From assembly GCA_900113385.1 (NCBI GenBank), contig FOPE01000011.1, positions 1 to 64,000 on the forward strand: a stretch of 64,000 nucleotides of DNA, given 5' to 3'. Below are positions 26,767 through 37,028 of this stretch, piece after piece. Source of the DNA: Lachnospiraceae bacterium C7. GTDB lineage: Bacteria > Bacillota > Clostridia > Lachnospirales > Lachnospiraceae. A program made the translations under genes and the position numbers. Within the stretch, counting starts at the first letter, position 1. Every line of letters begins with the position of its first letter. A model generated the notes under the pieces. That model was not told the DNA's origin and did not search any database. It saw only the letters and a list, made by a program, of their open reading frames with translations.

Positions 26767-26939
26767 CAAATTCCTCCTTTTTACTATATTTAAATTTCTG
26801 CTTAGAAATGTGCCTCCTCTATACTATCTAAAGGCTGTTATTTGTGCTGTTACATCTTCAAGTTTATCACATGAATTTTACTTATATTTTCCCTTCTAAA
26901 TAAAATCTAATTTGAAAAGCAAAATTTCCTATATTATAT

Positions 26940-27158
26940 TTATCGACTTTTTTTCATAATATATTCTATTAAACTAGAATCTCCTTGTACTTCTAGTCTG
27001 CCCCAACAAGACCCTGTATTCAATTCAGCTAAACATTGGTTTTTTAACAAGCCAAACGATGCAATAAAATTAAAAAGATATTTAATTTTAAGAAACTCTT
27101 GTGTAATATAACATAATATAATATAATGTAGCACAACAACTTTTGCTAGATCTAACAA
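26940..27158 (-). other. Possible gene remnant or small ORF
   Basis: A 72-codon frame whose second half (ASFGLLKNQCLAELNTGSCW and then GRLEVQGDSSLIEYIMKK) has protein-like composition, while the first half looks like translated AT-rich noise. It has no good ribosome site. I recognise no family. It may be the 3' end of a decayed gene. The remainder of 26767-27261 shows no other feature. Confidence 0.2.
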
Positions 27159-27261
27159 AATGAAGTTACAAAAGAAAATCTACTCATGATAAACATACAA
27201 AAAAAAGACCTGGCAGAAGTTCAGAAAAGAAAAAACAAAAGAAAGGTTGGAAAAATAGAAA

Positions 27262-27795
27262 ATGATAACATTATTAAAAGATAAAATAGCAGAAATCTAT
27301 TCAGGCGGAGAAGATTTCACTGTTGGAAAATGTATTTTAGATTCTGATGATGCAGTTCTAATAGAAGCACTTGATTTACAAGGAAAATGGGACGGCTTTT
27401 ATTGGATGAAAAAAAACACTTTAACTGAAGTCATCTATGATTCAGAATATATTGATAAAATGAAATTATATGTAGAGTATTGGAACAATAAAAAAGAGCA
27501 AAGTGATAACCATCCTACTATTCCATATTCTGAACTTTCTGCAAATATTAATGACTTACTCAAATTAGCTAATCAAAAAAAATCACTCATTACTATTATG
27601 AGAAATGATGAAGAAGAACTAGATACAGGATTTATTAAATCAATTGAAAATGATAAGTTCACTTTAGAGTGTGTTGATATATCATCAGCTAAAATGCTTG
27701 AAATACTTGAAGTAAAAACTGATGAAGTTGTATTCGCAGAAATTGATGGTATAGACAATAGATTACTCGAATATGCGTATTCAAAAAACAAATAA
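27262..27795 (+). CDS. Hypothetical cytoplasmic protein (177 aa)
   Basis: A 177-residue acidic soluble protein. It has two halves of beta type: residues 1-75 (FTVGKCILDSDDAVLIEALD, KWDGFYWMKK, YDSEYIDKMKLY) and 105-177 (TGFIKSIENDKFTLECVD, EVVFAEIDGIDNRLLEYAY). The second half resembles the small-barrel pattern of RNA- or protein-binding folds. I recognise no named family. AAAGGTTGG lies upstream as a weak ribosome site. Transcribed alone, with its own terminator downstream. Confidence 0.65.
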   Translation: MITLLKDKIAEIYSGGEDFTVGKCILDSDDAVLIEALDLQGKWDGFYWMKKNTLTEVIYDSEYIDKMKLYVEYWNNKKEQSDNHPTIPYSELSANINDLLKLANQKKSLITIMRNDEEELDTGFIKSIENDKFTLECVDISSAKMLEILEVKTDEVVFAEIDGIDNRLLEYAYSKNK

Positions 27796-27837
27796 ATTTA
27801 AATAATTTGTATTCGTAAAATTGCTAATTTAAAATAA

Positions 27838-27900
27838 AAAGGTAACTCTTTTATTATTTGAGGAATCACCTCATTTTTATCAAAGAGTTACCTTTATTTT
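27838..27900. terminator. Bidirectional terminator
   Basis: AAAGGTAACTCTTT pairs with AAAGAGTTACCTTT, with an inner TGAGG/CCTCA stem, flanked by A and T runs. It serves the 177-residue gene and the convergent ABC-F gene. Confidence 0.85.
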
Positions 27901-27993
27901 TTTTACTTTTTTATTACTTCGTCCTTATCAAAATAGAGAGTGTCTTACTTTCTTCAAATATAATTCCCTCTAAAATCACGGTTTCAGAAGATA

Positions 27994-29679
27994 CTATCTG
28001 ATTTCTGTCATCTGAACTGTTATGTCTTCTAACTCATCACACAGTTTTTGTGCCTTAGAAAACTCATCTTTTAAAAGATGTTGTTCAATACGTCTTTCTA
28101 CTTCTTTTTTCTTTTGTTCAAGTAAAAGATAATCTTTATTAAAGTGCTTAGAATAAATCATCTTTCTAAAAGCTCTATTACTCATTTGGCGAATCGAACC
28201 ATTTTCTACCAATAACACTCTATCGGCTAAAGTCGCTATAGTATAAAAATCATGGGATACAAATAGTACAGCTCCGTTATATTCTTTTAAAGCTCTCTCC
28301 AACGACTCTTGTGCATATATGTCAAGGTGATTCGTTGGCTCATCTAAAATTAAAACATTTGGTTTTTTAGCTGCTACTTCTTTTACCTGGTTCATGTTTT
28401 TTTCTCCACCAGACATTTTTTGTTCATCCTCTAATTGCTCTAAATCATCTCTTGTCTGAGACAAGATAGATATAGTTGCATTTGGTGAAAACGAAATGTC
28501 TCCCTCAAAGTTTTTATCCTCACTTCTAGATGAACCATTTGCAACTCCCATTATTCTATTAAGAAGTGTAGTTTTTCCTGTTCCATTAGCTCCAACGATG
28601 GCAACTTTTTCCTGTCCTTTTATATCAAATTCTACATTTTCTAATAGTGTTTTTTCAAAAGAAACTCCAAAATCAGACACTTTAATTGCAACTTCTTCCA
28701 CTTCTAATGATTCAGAAGGCTCTATTTGAATATCATACACTGGTGTTTCTAAAAATGGCGACTTGATCTTATTCATTTTTAATCTTTCTAAGTAGCTTAC
28801 TCTAGCTTTTAACTGCCTTCCACGAGATGCTGAATCAATAACAGTTGCAGTAGCTCTTAACTTCTTAACCATCTGCTCATTTTTTTCTATCTCTTCGTCT
28901 TGCTGTTTTTCAATTTGTCTGTTTTCTAATTTGGTTTCTAATCTCATAAGATTATACTCTATAAAATTGCCGACAAACTGTTGAACTTCACAGTTTTCAA
29001 TCTGCAAAATTTGATTAAAGCAATGATTTAATAGGAATCTGTTGTGTGTGATAACTAACATCGTCTTAGGGTATGTTTTTATTAATTCTACTAAACCATT
29101 TAAATTCTTAAAATCCAAAAATACATCTGGCTCATCCATAATTAGTAAATCCGGCTTCATAAGCATTGCCTTTATTACTTGTACTAATTTAAACTCTCCA
29201 CCTGAAATATCCTTAATTTGCAAATCACATTTTTCGAAAAGTCCGGCATCCTTCAAGCTTTTATAAATATTAGTAGATGAATGTTCTCCATCTAAAGCTG
29301 CATATTCATCTAAAAGTTCTTGATATCTTTCAAAGAGATTTTCTATATCCTCTCCTGTTGCCATATCTTCACAAACTTGCTCTGTTTCTTTTAACAATTT
29401 CACAAAATATTCATTTAAATAATCAAAAACTGTGGTATTACACGCTTTATCATGAACTTCAAATTGTTTTACATAGCCAATTCTTTTTCCTTCTAGTCCC
29501 GTGATTTTACCGTCATATAAATATTTATCTGGATTAATCATCATGTCTACAAGTGTTGTCTTTCCTGTTCCGTTACTTCCAATAAATGCACAATGCATTC
29601 CATCTTCTATTGTAAAAGATACGTCATCATACAAATCTTTTTCTGGAAATGAATAGGATAAATTTGTTACTTCTATCAT
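27994..29679 (-). CDS. ABC-F family ATP-binding protein
   Basis: A 561-residue soluble protein with two ABC ATPase domains and no membrane helices, as in ribosome-acting ABC-F proteins (translation factors or antibiotic-protection proteins). NBD1 has GSNGTGKTTL, ISGGEFKLVQ and LLIMDEPDVFLD. NBD2 has GANGTGKTTLL, MSGGEKNMNQV, LILDEPTNHLD and FVSHD. Between them lies a charged helical linker (about 235-300). The Walker A to signature distance of NBD2 is short (about 70 residues), and a basic helical C-tail of about 60 residues follows. It lies 14 bp after a GGDEF gene in the same direction. No substrate can be named. Confidence 0.88.
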   Translation of the reverse strand: MIEVTNLSYSFPEKDLYDDVSFTIEDGMHCAFIGSNGTGKTTLVDMMINPDKYLYDGKITGLEGKRIGYVKQFEVHDKACNTTVFDYLNEYFVKLLKETEQVCEDMATGEDIENLFERYQELLDEYAALDGEHSSTNIYKSLKDAGLFEKCDLQIKDISGGEFKLVQVIKAMLMKPDLLIMDEPDVFLDFKNLNGLVELIKTYPKTMLVITHNRFLLNHCFNQILQIENCEVQQFVGNFIEYNLMRLETKLENRQIEKQQDEEIEKNEQMVKKLRATATVIDSASRGRQLKARVSYLERLKMNKIKSPFLETPVYDIQIEPSESLEVEEVAIKVSDFGVSFEKTLLENVEFDIKGQEKVAIVGANGTGKTTLLNRIMGVANGSSRSEDKNFEGDISFSPNATISILSQTRDDLEQLEDEQKMSGGEKNMNQVKEVAAKKPNVLILDEPTNHLDIYAQESLERALKEYNGAVLFVSHDFYTIATLADRVLLVENGSIRQMSNRAFRKMIYSKHFNKDYLLLEQKKKEVERRIEQHLLKDEFSKAQKLCDELEDITVQMTEIR

Positions 29680-29693
29680 TACCTAAGTCCTTC

Positions 29694-31307
29694 CTAATTC
29701 TTGGTTTTAAACATTCTCTTGTTAGAATACATCATCTTATCTGCTCTAGAAAATGTACTATCTAAGTCACCATCATAAACCTTAGAATATATAGCATACC
29801 CCACAGCAAACTCTAGTGGAGTTCCTGTTTGTCTATTATTATAATCCATTTGTATCTGGGTTAAATCATTAAGTAAAGTTTCTATTTCTAATTCTTTTGA
29901 CCTCTTAATTATAACGCAAAACTCATCTCCACCAATTCTATAACATTGTCCTAAGTTTTCAAAAACATCTTTTATACAGTTAGCTGCTGCAATAATAAAT
30001 CTGTCTCCAGCTTTGTGCCCTTGTGTATCATTGCAGTATTTTAAATTATTTAAATCAAAAACTAAAACGGCATAACCTTCATAAACTTTGTTATTTCTCA
30101 TGAATATTTCAAAACTATTTCTGTTTTTCATGTTCGTAAGGACATCATATTCAGCTTGTGAGCGATATATTTCTATACGTTTATTTTCTTCATCTATTAT
30201 AATTTCATGTTTCGTGATATTATACCATAATCCTGCACTGTATGCTAGCATTACAAAGTCTACATATACGTTAGTTGCACGTTCTGAAAACCTATAACCT
30301 ATCAACGCTAATATAGTACCTGCAACTACAAGAATAGTTTCCGATACTATCCTAGCAACATACATGGTGTCTACTGATCTTCTAAGAATTATAAATAAAG
30401 CAAACAAAAAATAAATTATTGTAATAACAATAATTCCTTGAATATAATCCAACATCATTCGAAACTCTAAAATTCCAGTCAACTGAAGTATAGTACACAC
30501 AGTCGTTGAAATAACAGAAATTCCTTTTACTATTTCCGACACTATATTTTTTCGTACATTATAATAACTATCTACAAACAGTACTGCCATATACGGGCCT
30601 AAAAGAAGCATTTCATATTCCATAAAATATACAGATGGCTTATTATCTAACACTGCCTTTGATATATCTGCTTCAAGCGTTGACCACGTTCCCACTATCA
30701 TTAGCAATGCAGAATAATACAACACATATGAACGTTTTTTCTTTTTTCTTCCTACAAACATATAATTTAAAAATGTATATCCACCTAACAAAATTTCTAA
30801 CAGTGTGCAAATCTGCTCTAATAATCCATCTAAAATAAAATCATAGAACATTATAGCCTCATCACCTGTATAAAATTTCATTACATTGTCGTCAATATCT
30901 TTAAAATCATTTTTTAAACTTACTACTACATTTCCTCCTATTTCATCATCTATTTCTACAAAATTCCACACATCTCCTGAATTTCTTCCAAAAGGGGATT
31001 TTGATTTTTTTCTTTCATAGAGTAATTCTGAATCGGCAGAAACCTGTATCTGTTTATAAACCGTATAAAATTTTAGACAGCCTCCGGCCTTTTTTATTTG
31101 ACTATTAGAAAAATAATAATATTTTGTACTACTATCTATTGATTCTACATAATTAGGTTCTATAACTTCTATATCTGTACTTTTACTGTACCTATTATAT
31201 AAACTAATATCAGAAAAGATTACAGAAGATCCTATCCACATAAACACAGTAAAGAGTGAGACTAACAAAATAAACATTTTATCATGTGTATCTAATATTT
31301 TTCGCAT
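29694..31307 (-). CDS. Membrane diguanylate cyclase (7TM + GGDEF)
   Basis: A 537-residue paralogue of the cyclase at 25138-26766: N-terminal anchor, outside domain with GRNSGDVWNFVEI, seven membrane helices (about 165-355) and GGDEF (DVLTNMKNRNSF, RIGGDEFC). The site is intact, so c-di-GMP synthesis is expected. GGAGAGGG precedes the ATG at 31307. It is flanked by an MCP upstream and ABC-F downstream, all in one direction with short gaps, suggesting a co-transcribed signalling set. Confidence 0.9.
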   Translation of the reverse strand: MRKILDTHDKMFILLVSLFTVFMWIGSSVIFSDISLYNRYSKSTDIEVIEPNYVESIDSSTKYYYFSNSQIKKAGGCLKFYTVYKQIQVSADSELLYERKKSKSPFGRNSGDVWNFVEIDDEIGGNVVVSLKNDFKDIDDNVMKFYTGDEAIMFYDFILDGLLEQICTLLEILLGGYTFLNYMFVGRKKKKRSYVLYYSALLMIVGTWSTLEADISKAVLDNKPSVYFMEYEMLLLGPYMAVLFVDSYYNVRKNIVSEIVKGISVISTTVCTILQLTGILEFRMMLDYIQGIIVITIIYFLFALFIILRRSVDTMYVARIVSETILVVAGTILALIGYRFSERATNVYVDFVMLAYSAGLWYNITKHEIIIDEENKRIEIYRSQAEYDVLTNMKNRNSFEIFMRNNKVYEGYAVLVFDLNNLKYCNDTQGHKAGDRFIIAAANCIKDVFENLGQCYRIGGDEFCVIIKRSKELEIETLLNDLTQIQMDYNNRQTGTPLEFAVGYAIYSKVYDGDLDSTFSRADKMMYSNKRMFKTKN

Positions 31308-31355
31308 TGTCTCACCCTCTCCTTTTTTTATGTTATATATTTTCTTTCGTATTTT

Positions 31356-32852
31356 TTAAGTATATTTTTCTAATTTAGATGATTCTTTTGTAATGTCCTC
31401 TAAGAAGCTTTTCGTTTTATCCGTTTGCTCTAGATTTTCTTCACTTAAAGCATGAGCTTGGTCTGAACTTGCTGTTACTTCTTCAGTTGTAGCTGATAAC
31501 TGCATTATATTATCAACGATATGATTATTAGCATCTGATAAACTGTGAATCATTGAGTCAATCTCTCCAATATTTACTGTTAACTGATCCACTTTTTCAT
31601 TCATGCTATCAAAGCTAACAGATGCATCTTGTATAAGTTGTTCTTGTATATTCGTTGCCGCCATAGAATCTTCAACTGCTGATGCTGCTGTATCTGCATT
31701 ATTTGAAAGCTCATCTAACAATGTTGCAATTGTTTCTGTCTCTGCTCGTGTTTTTTCTGCTAATTCTCTGATTTCTTCTGCTACTACTGCAAAACCTTTA
31801 CCTGCTTCACCTGCCCTTGCACTTTCAATTGATGCATTTAAAGCAAGTAAGTTTGTTTGATTAGATATTGCAAAAATTGTATCTGCTATTCCTTTTACGT
31901 TTTCTGCTTTTTCTTGTAAATCTTTCATTGTTTTTGCTACGTGATTATTTGTTGTTTGAATTGTCTTGCCTTGTGCAGTTAACTTATCCATTGTTTCTTT
32001 ATTATTTGCATTAATTTCTTCTGCACTTTCTGCTATTTCTACCATATCTTTTGCATATCTTAAGGTCTCATCGATTGAATTTTGGATATTTTGTGTCATG
32101 ACTGTTTGAGTTTGAATATTTTCTGCTGTAGTAAGATTACTTGTTGCAATATCAGACACTGCATTTGTTACTACTCTAGTTGATTCATTTAGATGTTGCA
32201 TAATTCCCATAGCACCATCTGTTTTTTCTTTTACATTTACGGCTACTCCAACGATTTCTTCTAACATATCTTCGGTTTTCTCTTTTTCATAGCTCATTTG
32301 ACCGAACATATCTATTTGGAATTCCCCACCTATTTTTACTGCCAAAAAGGCTATTAACATTACCATTCCTACTGCTGCAACTATAAAAATACTGTCTATA
32401 AGATCTGTTCCTTTATTTATTTTTAAAACATAACCTTTTACAAAAGCATTTATTGCATTTACCAAAAACGTAGCCGATGCAGCAATAAATTCGAATTTCA
32501 AATCATAATATACTATGCAACCTACTAACGGCATTATTACCATAACAGGTATACATGTTAAATTATAAACTGTAGATATAACTACTTGAATTAGTAAAAG
32601 CCCTCCTAAAGATAGATATCGTAATCTAATAGGATTTTTATCTAATTTCAGATCTAAAATTAAGCACACTAAAACAAGAGCTGTACATGCATCTACATTT
32701 AAAACAACTTTTAAAGTTCCTATTCCTGCTAAGTAATTAACTAGCCCCATTAACATAATAAAAATCAAAAACAAACCAAAGCCTATTACTAAGGCTCTAT
32801 TCATTCGTTCTAATTGTTTATTTTTATCTGCGTATACAAATTTTTCTTCCAT
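31356..32852 (-). CDS. Methyl-accepting chemotaxis protein without periplasmic sensor domain
   Basis: A 498-residue chemoreceptor. Residues 18-185 hold about six membrane helices with only short loops, so sensing is within the membrane. No HAMP domain is evident. The cytoplasmic signalling helices carry the conserved hairpin ([40 protein letters not shown]). Helical heptads on both sides match the usual MCP signalling domain. It should feed CheA/CheW. Located 44 bp after rpiB and 48 bp before a GGDEF gene. Confidence 0.92.
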   Translation of the reverse strand: MEEKFVYADKNKQLERMNRALVIGFGLFLIFIMLMGLVNYLAGIGTLKVVLNVDACTALVLVCLILDLKLDKNPIRLRYLSLGGLLLIQVVISTVYNLTCIPVMVIMPLVGCIVYYDLKFEFIAASATFLVNAINAFVKGYVLKINKGTDLIDSIFIVAAVGMVMLIAFLAVKIGGEFQIDMFGQMSYEKEKTEDMLEEIVGVAVNVKEKTDGAMGIMQHLNESTRVVTNAVSDIATSNLTTAENIQTQTVMTQNIQNSIDETLRYAKDMVEIAESAEEINANNKETMDKLTAQGKTIQTTNNHVAKTMKDLQEKAENVKGIADTIFAISNQTNLLALNASIESARAGEAGKGFAVVAEEIRELAEKTRAETETIATLLDELSNNADTAASAVEDSMAATNIQEQLIQDASVSFDSMNEKVDQLTVNIGEIDSMIHSLSDANNHIVDNIMQLSATTEEVTASSDQAHALSEENLEQTDKTKSFLEDITKESSKLEKYT

Positions 32853-32896
32853 ACACCCACACTTTTAATGGTAGAAACCATTTCCTTTCATTCACA

Positions 32897-33358
32897 CTAT
32901 TTTACTGGTACACAATGTTTATTATTAATTTCCTCTACTTTTTTAACTCTTCTTCTATATTTTTCGTCCGTAAGTGCTTCTGTTGCCATCCAATCTTTTA
33001 CGATTTCCATGGCAATCATACTTCCTATAATCTTTGCACCTAAGCACAATACATTTGAATCTGTATGCCATCTTGCAAGTTTTGCACAGTATGTATCTTG
33101 GCATACTGCTGCATAAATACCATTTATTTTATTTGCAATTAAAGCACTTCCGTATCCCACTCCATCTACAAAAATACCTCTTTCGCATTCACCTTTTGCT
33201 ACTGCAAGAGATGCTGGATATACAAAATCAGATAAATCGCATGAATCTTCGTCATATGTTCCAAAGTCCACAACTTCGTGTCCTTGTTCCTCTAAATATT
33301 TTTTAATTTCGTCTTTTAATTTTGTTCCTGCATGATCATTGGCCATTGCAATTTTCAT
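32897..33358 (-). CDS. RpiB/LacA/LacB-family sugar-phosphate isomerase, active-site variant
   Basis: A 153-residue member of the RpiB family, which interconverts ribose-5-phosphate and ribulose-5-phosphate (or related 6-phosphate sugars). The N-terminal NDHAG, the NKINGIYAAVC region and RWHTDSNVLCLG with the ring-opening His98 are present. At the position of the E. coli catalytic Cys66 (ICGTGVG), this protein reads VDGVGYG, with Asp65. The Cys is therefore missing, and the reaction or substrate may differ from ribose-5-phosphate isomerase. Followed by an MCP gene. Confidence 0.82.
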   Translation of the reverse strand: MKIAMANDHAGTKLKDEIKKYLEEQGHEVVDFGTYDEDSCDLSDFVYPASLAVAKGECERGIFVDGVGYGSALIANKINGIYAAVCQDTYCAKLARWHTDSNVLCLGAKIIGSMIAMEIVKDWMATEALTDEKYRRRVKKVEEINNKHCVPVK

Positions 33359-33397
33359 CTTAATTACCTCCTGTCACAATTCAACTATACATTTAGT

Positions 33398-33976
33398 TTA
33401 TCGGTATTTTTCTATCTTTTTTACAACTTCTGATAAAATTTCTATGTTTTTTAAAACATCTTTAGTTTCAAGAGAATGATTAGCTTCTTCTATAACTACT
33501 TTATCAAGCTTTGCTTCTTTTGTAAGTCTAAGAATCTCTTCATGCTCTACCCAAGGATCTTTTGTTCCTGTAAAAATTATTCCATTTTCACTTGTTACAT
33601 ATTTATAGGTTTCTGCTAAAGGTGTCATATAAATTTGAGAAATGTGGGTGTATGTTTTTTCATTTTGCTGTTTGTTTTTGTTTAAAGTTTTCTCATACCA
33701 TGCAGCTGCAACTGTGCCTATACTTTTAGACACAAATACTATTTTATCATATGCGTCAAAATTAATTATATTTAAAGTCTCCATTGTCTGCTTCTTTACT
33801 ATCTCAAAAGACTGTTTCATCTTTTCTTCGTTTCCTTTTACATTTATTGGAAAACCACTAAATTTCAACTGTACTACTTCATATCCAGCTTCCTTAAAAA
33901 ATTTTCCTGCAAAATAAAGTAAAGGTTTGTCACAATGATATCCAATTCCTGGAAATAAAACTGCTATTTTTTTCAT
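33398..33976 (-). CDS. Alpha/beta hydrolase
   Basis: A 192-residue cytoplasmic hydrolase of the small alpha/beta type. An N-terminal strand and oxyanion region (AVLFPGIGYHCDKPLLYFA), a nucleophile elbow FVSKSIGTVAA (Ser), an Asp in GTKDPWVEH and a His in EANHSLET complete a plausible triad. The substrate is unknown. It is separated by 1 nt from the DUF4186 gene upstream, so the two are probably translated together. Confidence 0.8.
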   Translation of the reverse strand: MKKIAVLFPGIGYHCDKPLLYFAGKFFKEAGYEVVQLKFSGFPINVKGNEEKMKQSFEIVKKQTMETLNIINFDAYDKIVFVSKSIGTVAAAWYEKTLNKNKQQNEKTYTHISQIYMTPLAETYKYVTSENGIIFTGTKDPWVEHEEILRLTKEAKLDKVVIEEANHSLETKDVLKNIEILSEVVKKIEKYR

Positions 33977-33977
33977 A

Positions 33978-34739
33978 TTAATTCTCCATTTCTTTTTTTA
34001 TCCACGCCATTATAACGTTACACACATAGTTTTGCTCTTCTGCGTCTAAGGCCTTATTCTGTGGAATTCTATGCCATTTTTCAAGACAACCTCTACAACA
34101 TGTTCCTGTGGCATGTTGAGCTAAAAATACTGGATGCCCATTTAATGGTGTTTGTCTGCCATCCCTTTTAGGGTTCTTTGGCGCTAATCTTTTTTCTATA
34201 AAATCATGGGCATGACTATTTATCGTCTCTTCACCTTTTTCTCCATAATAGTCCTTATCCTTTTGAGACATTTTAAATTTACTTCTAAACTTTGACTTTG
34301 CAAGTCTTTCCCACAAAGTTTCTTCCTCATATATCTCTTTATCCACCTGGCTTATAAAATAATCCACTTTTGCTTTTTTAGCTTGCTCTTTACCTACTCC
34401 TTTTGGAATATGATACACCTTTCCATTCATTTTAAAAAGACGTCCTGTATCTCTAAAAATAAAATTTTTATTTAATTTCACACAATCATCTCTTATTTTT
34501 AAAACTTTGTCAAAATCACACTCTAGTGGTTCTTCCTTGCCATCTCCTGCGCAAATAACTGCATCTATTTTCGATAAAGCTTCTTCATCTATTTGGGTTA
34601 ACTCAATTTCATCACTTAATGGAAAAATCATAAGAACATTTTTTATGGAATGTTTATATTTTTTCATAATATTAGATTGAATACTTTTGGTATTACTACA
34701 GACTATGAAATTTATGTTATTTTCGCTTACATTTTTCAT
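33978..34739 (-). CDS. DUF4186 protein with N-terminal extra domain
   Basis: A 253-residue protein. The C-terminal 115 residues are a DUF4186 domain (LWERLAKSKFRSKFKMSQKD, LAPKNPKRDGRQTPLNGHPV, HATGTCCRGCLEKWHRIP). Its CCRGC-KWH cluster and several His residues suggest metal binding. The first 130 residues are a separate region with AVICAGDGKEEPLE and RDTGRLFKMNGKVYHIPKG, resembling the tail of DUF5131/Gp37-like proteins, so this looks like a fusion. The function of both parts is unknown. Translation is likely coupled to the downstream hydrolase. Confidence 0.75.
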   Translation of the reverse strand: MKNVSENNINFIVCSNTKSIQSNIMKKYKHSIKNVLMIFPLSDEIELTQIDEEALSKIDAVICAGDGKEEPLECDFDKVLKIRDDCVKLNKNFIFRDTGRLFKMNGKVYHIPKGVGKEQAKKAKVDYFISQVDKEIYEEETLWERLAKSKFRSKFKMSQKDKDYYGEKGEETINSHAHDFIEKRLAPKNPKRDGRQTPLNGHPVFLAQHATGTCCRGCLEKWHRIPQNKALDAEEQNYVCNVIMAWIKKEMEN

Positions 34740-34859
34740 CCTTAATTTAAGCCTTTCTAATTTTTTCTTATTCTTTTTATTTTTTAGATTATTTATACTC
34801 CTTTTAATTTTTTGTTTTTAGTCATTCTTTTTTTAGTATATCACTCTAGTTACAAAAAA

Positions 34860-34911
34860 AAATACCCTAGCAAAATTTTTAGCTTATATGCTATCTTTTG
34901 CTAAGGTATTT
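34860..34911 (-). terminator. Terminator of the thi operon
   Basis: AAATACC-TAGCAAAA pairs with TTTTGCTA-AGGTATTT around a 20-nt loop; the minus strand continues with a run of T. It lies about 100 bp after thiC. Confidence 0.85.
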
Positions 34912-35007
34912 GTTACTATGGTATAGTTTGTTATCTATTTTTAAATATGGTTATTTATTTTTTTACTAATATTGTTATCTAATTTTTTTACCTAGTATTC
35001 TTTTATA

Positions 35008-36333
35008 TTATTCGCAATCTGCAGTTACAACTTCAAATTCTACTTTTTTACCTGCTAAAATTCTATTTGTTGTTCTTACAGCGCACATTTTTCCGCACAT
35101 TGAACATGAATGTCTATCTTCTGGTGGTGTGCTCTCAAAATATTCACGAGCCTTATCACTATCCATTGCTACTTTAAACATTCCTTCCCAATCAAGTCTA
35201 TGACGTGCATCTGCCATTGCTCTATCTTGATCTAATGCTCCTGGTAAACCGTTTGAAATATCTGCTGCATGAGCTGCAATCTTACTTGCAATAATTCCTT
35301 CTTTTACATCGTTGATATCTGGAAGTCTTAAGTGCTCTGCTGGTGTTACATAACATAAGAAGTTTGCACCGTTTGCTGCTGCAATTGCTCCACCAATTGC
35401 TGATGTAATATGGTCATATCCTGGTGCAATATCTGTTACGATAGGTCCAAGTACATAGAATGGAGCATTGTGACAAATTCTCTTTTCAACTTGCATATTT
35501 GCTGCAATCTCATTCATAGCCATGTGTCCTGGTCCTTCAATCATTACCTGTACATCTTTTTCCCATGCTCTTTGAGTTAATGCTCCAAGTTCAATTAACT
35601 CTGAAATCTGTCCTGCATCTGTACTATCCTCTAAACATCCAGGACGGAGGGCATCTCCAAGAGAAATTGTTACATCATATTCTCTTAAAATATCCAATAA
35701 TTCATCAAAGTGCTCATAGAATGGGTTTTCATTTCCTGTCATTTCCATCCAAGCAAAAAGAAGTGAGCCACCTCTTGAAACGATATTCATTTTACGTTTG
35801 TCACGTTTAAAAGCTTCAACGGCTCTCTTATTAATTCCCGCATGGATTGTCATAAAGTCAACACCTTCTTTGGCATGAGCTTCTACAACTTTAAGGAAAT
35901 CTTCTGCTTTAATTTCAAGTAAATCTTTTTCAAGATATCCAATTGCATCATACATTGGAACTGTACCAATCATTGCTGGTGATTTTTCAATTAGTTTCTC
36001 TCTAAAAGTATTTGTTTTACCGTAGTTACTTAAATCCATAATAGCTTCAGCATGATATTTAATCGCTAAATCTACTTTCTTCATTTCATTTTCGTAATTC
36101 TTGCAATCTCCTGAAATTCCAAGGTTTACATTAATTTTTGTTTTTAAACCATTACCGATTCCTTCTGGTGAAATTGATTTATGATTAATATTACATGGAA
36201 TTGCAACTTCTCCTTTTGCAACCTTTTCTCTAATTATATCTGGAGTTAAGTTTTCCTTTTCTGCTACAATCTCCATTTCTTTTGTAATAATGCCTTTTTT
36301 TGCTGCTTCCATTTGAGTTTTGTAATTTCTCAT
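35008..36333 (-). CDS. thiC: Phosphomethylpyrimidine synthase ThiC
   Basis: A 441-residue radical SAM enzyme that rearranges aminoimidazole ribotide to HMP phosphate, the thiamine pyrimidine. The family core is clear ([82 protein letters not shown]). The C-terminal cluster motif is CSMCGKMC, spaced C-x2-C-x3-C, rather than the C-x2-C-x4-C of proteobacterial ThiC. The protein lacks the long N-terminal domain of the proteobacterial form. Last gene of the TPP-regulated operon. Confidence 0.95.
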   Translation of the reverse strand: MRNYKTQMEAAKKGIITKEMEIVAEKENLTPDIIREKVAKGEVAIPCNINHKSISPEGIGNGLKTKINVNLGISGDCKNYENEMKKVDLAIKYHAEAIMDLSNYGKTNTFREKLIEKSPAMIGTVPMYDAIGYLEKDLLEIKAEDFLKVVEAHAKEGVDFMTIHAGINKRAVEAFKRDKRKMNIVSRGGSLLFAWMEMTGNENPFYEHFDELLDILREYDVTISLGDALRPGCLEDSTDAGQISELIELGALTQRAWEKDVQVMIEGPGHMAMNEIAANMQVEKRICHNAPFYVLGPIVTDIAPGYDHITSAIGGAIAAANGANFLCYVTPAEHLRLPDINDVKEGIIASKIAAHAADISNGLPGALDQDRAMADARHRLDWEGMFKVAMDSDKAREYFESTPPEDRHSCSMCGKMCAVRTTNRILAGKKVEFEVVTADCE

Positions 36334-36434
36334 AATAAATATTACCCTTCTTCTAATTATTTTTTAAATAATTGCTACTTATATTTTAATTTTTTATTTT
36401 AAACTTTATTAACTTTTATTATCCTAATGAATTG

Positions 36435-37028
36435 TTATAATTTTTCTTGCATTGCATAACTCATTATGCAACTTCCTTTAGCTCCTGTACTTAAAACTTG
36501 TTTTAATTTTTCAGGTTCCATATTTATACCACCTATTCCAAAAACTGGTATATCCACGGATTTAACTACTTTTCCCAAAAAATCAAGTCCCCTAGGAGCT
36601 AAGCCTTTTTTACAATCTGTGGCAAATACATGACCTGCAGTTATATAATTTGCTCCTAAATTTCTTGCAAGAATTGCATCTTCTACACTATGACAAGATG
36701 CACCTATAGTTGTAAAATACGCTTTTTCTTCATCGGATAATTTTTTTAATTTTTCTAGTGGCATGTGGATGCTTTTGCATCCAAGCTCTTTTGCCACTTT
36801 AGAAAAACTATGTAATACACATAAAACATTACTTTCCTTGCAGATTTCTAGGACTTTTGCGGCTAAACAAAAATATTCTTTTTCTGATAAATCTTTTTCC
36901 CTTAATACAATTGCATATGGTTTTTTTGATGCTATATATTTTATTCTCTGCAAAAAATCTTCTGTTTCGTTGTTACTTACTTTTTTTACTAATTTCCTAT
37001 TTGTAATAAAAATAATATTTTTATACAT
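36435..37028 (-). CDS. thiE: Thiamine phosphate synthase ThiE (or TenI-like)
   Basis: A 197-residue TIM-barrel protein of the ThiE/TenI family. ThiE couples HMP-PP with thiazole phosphate. Motifs include FITNRKLV at the start, AIVLREKDLSEKEYF, GASCHSVEDAILARNLGANY, GHVFATDCKKG and VFGIGGIN. The sequence is rather divergent and TenI-like, so a thiazole aromatase role is possible. It overlaps the 3' end of thiH. ATG codons at 37040 and 37028 are both possible; I used the latter, because the next residues (YKNIIFITNR) are the first barrel strand. Confidence 0.82.
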   Translation of the reverse strand: MYKNIIFITNRKLVKKVSNNETEDFLQRIKYIASKKPYAIVLREKDLSEKEYFCLAAKVLEICKESNVLCVLHSFSKVAKELGCKSIHMPLEKLKKLSDEEKAYFTTIGASCHSVEDAILARNLGANYITAGHVFATDCKKGLAPRGLDFLGKVVKSVDIPVFGIGGINMEPEKLKQVLSTGAKGSCIMSYAMQEKL

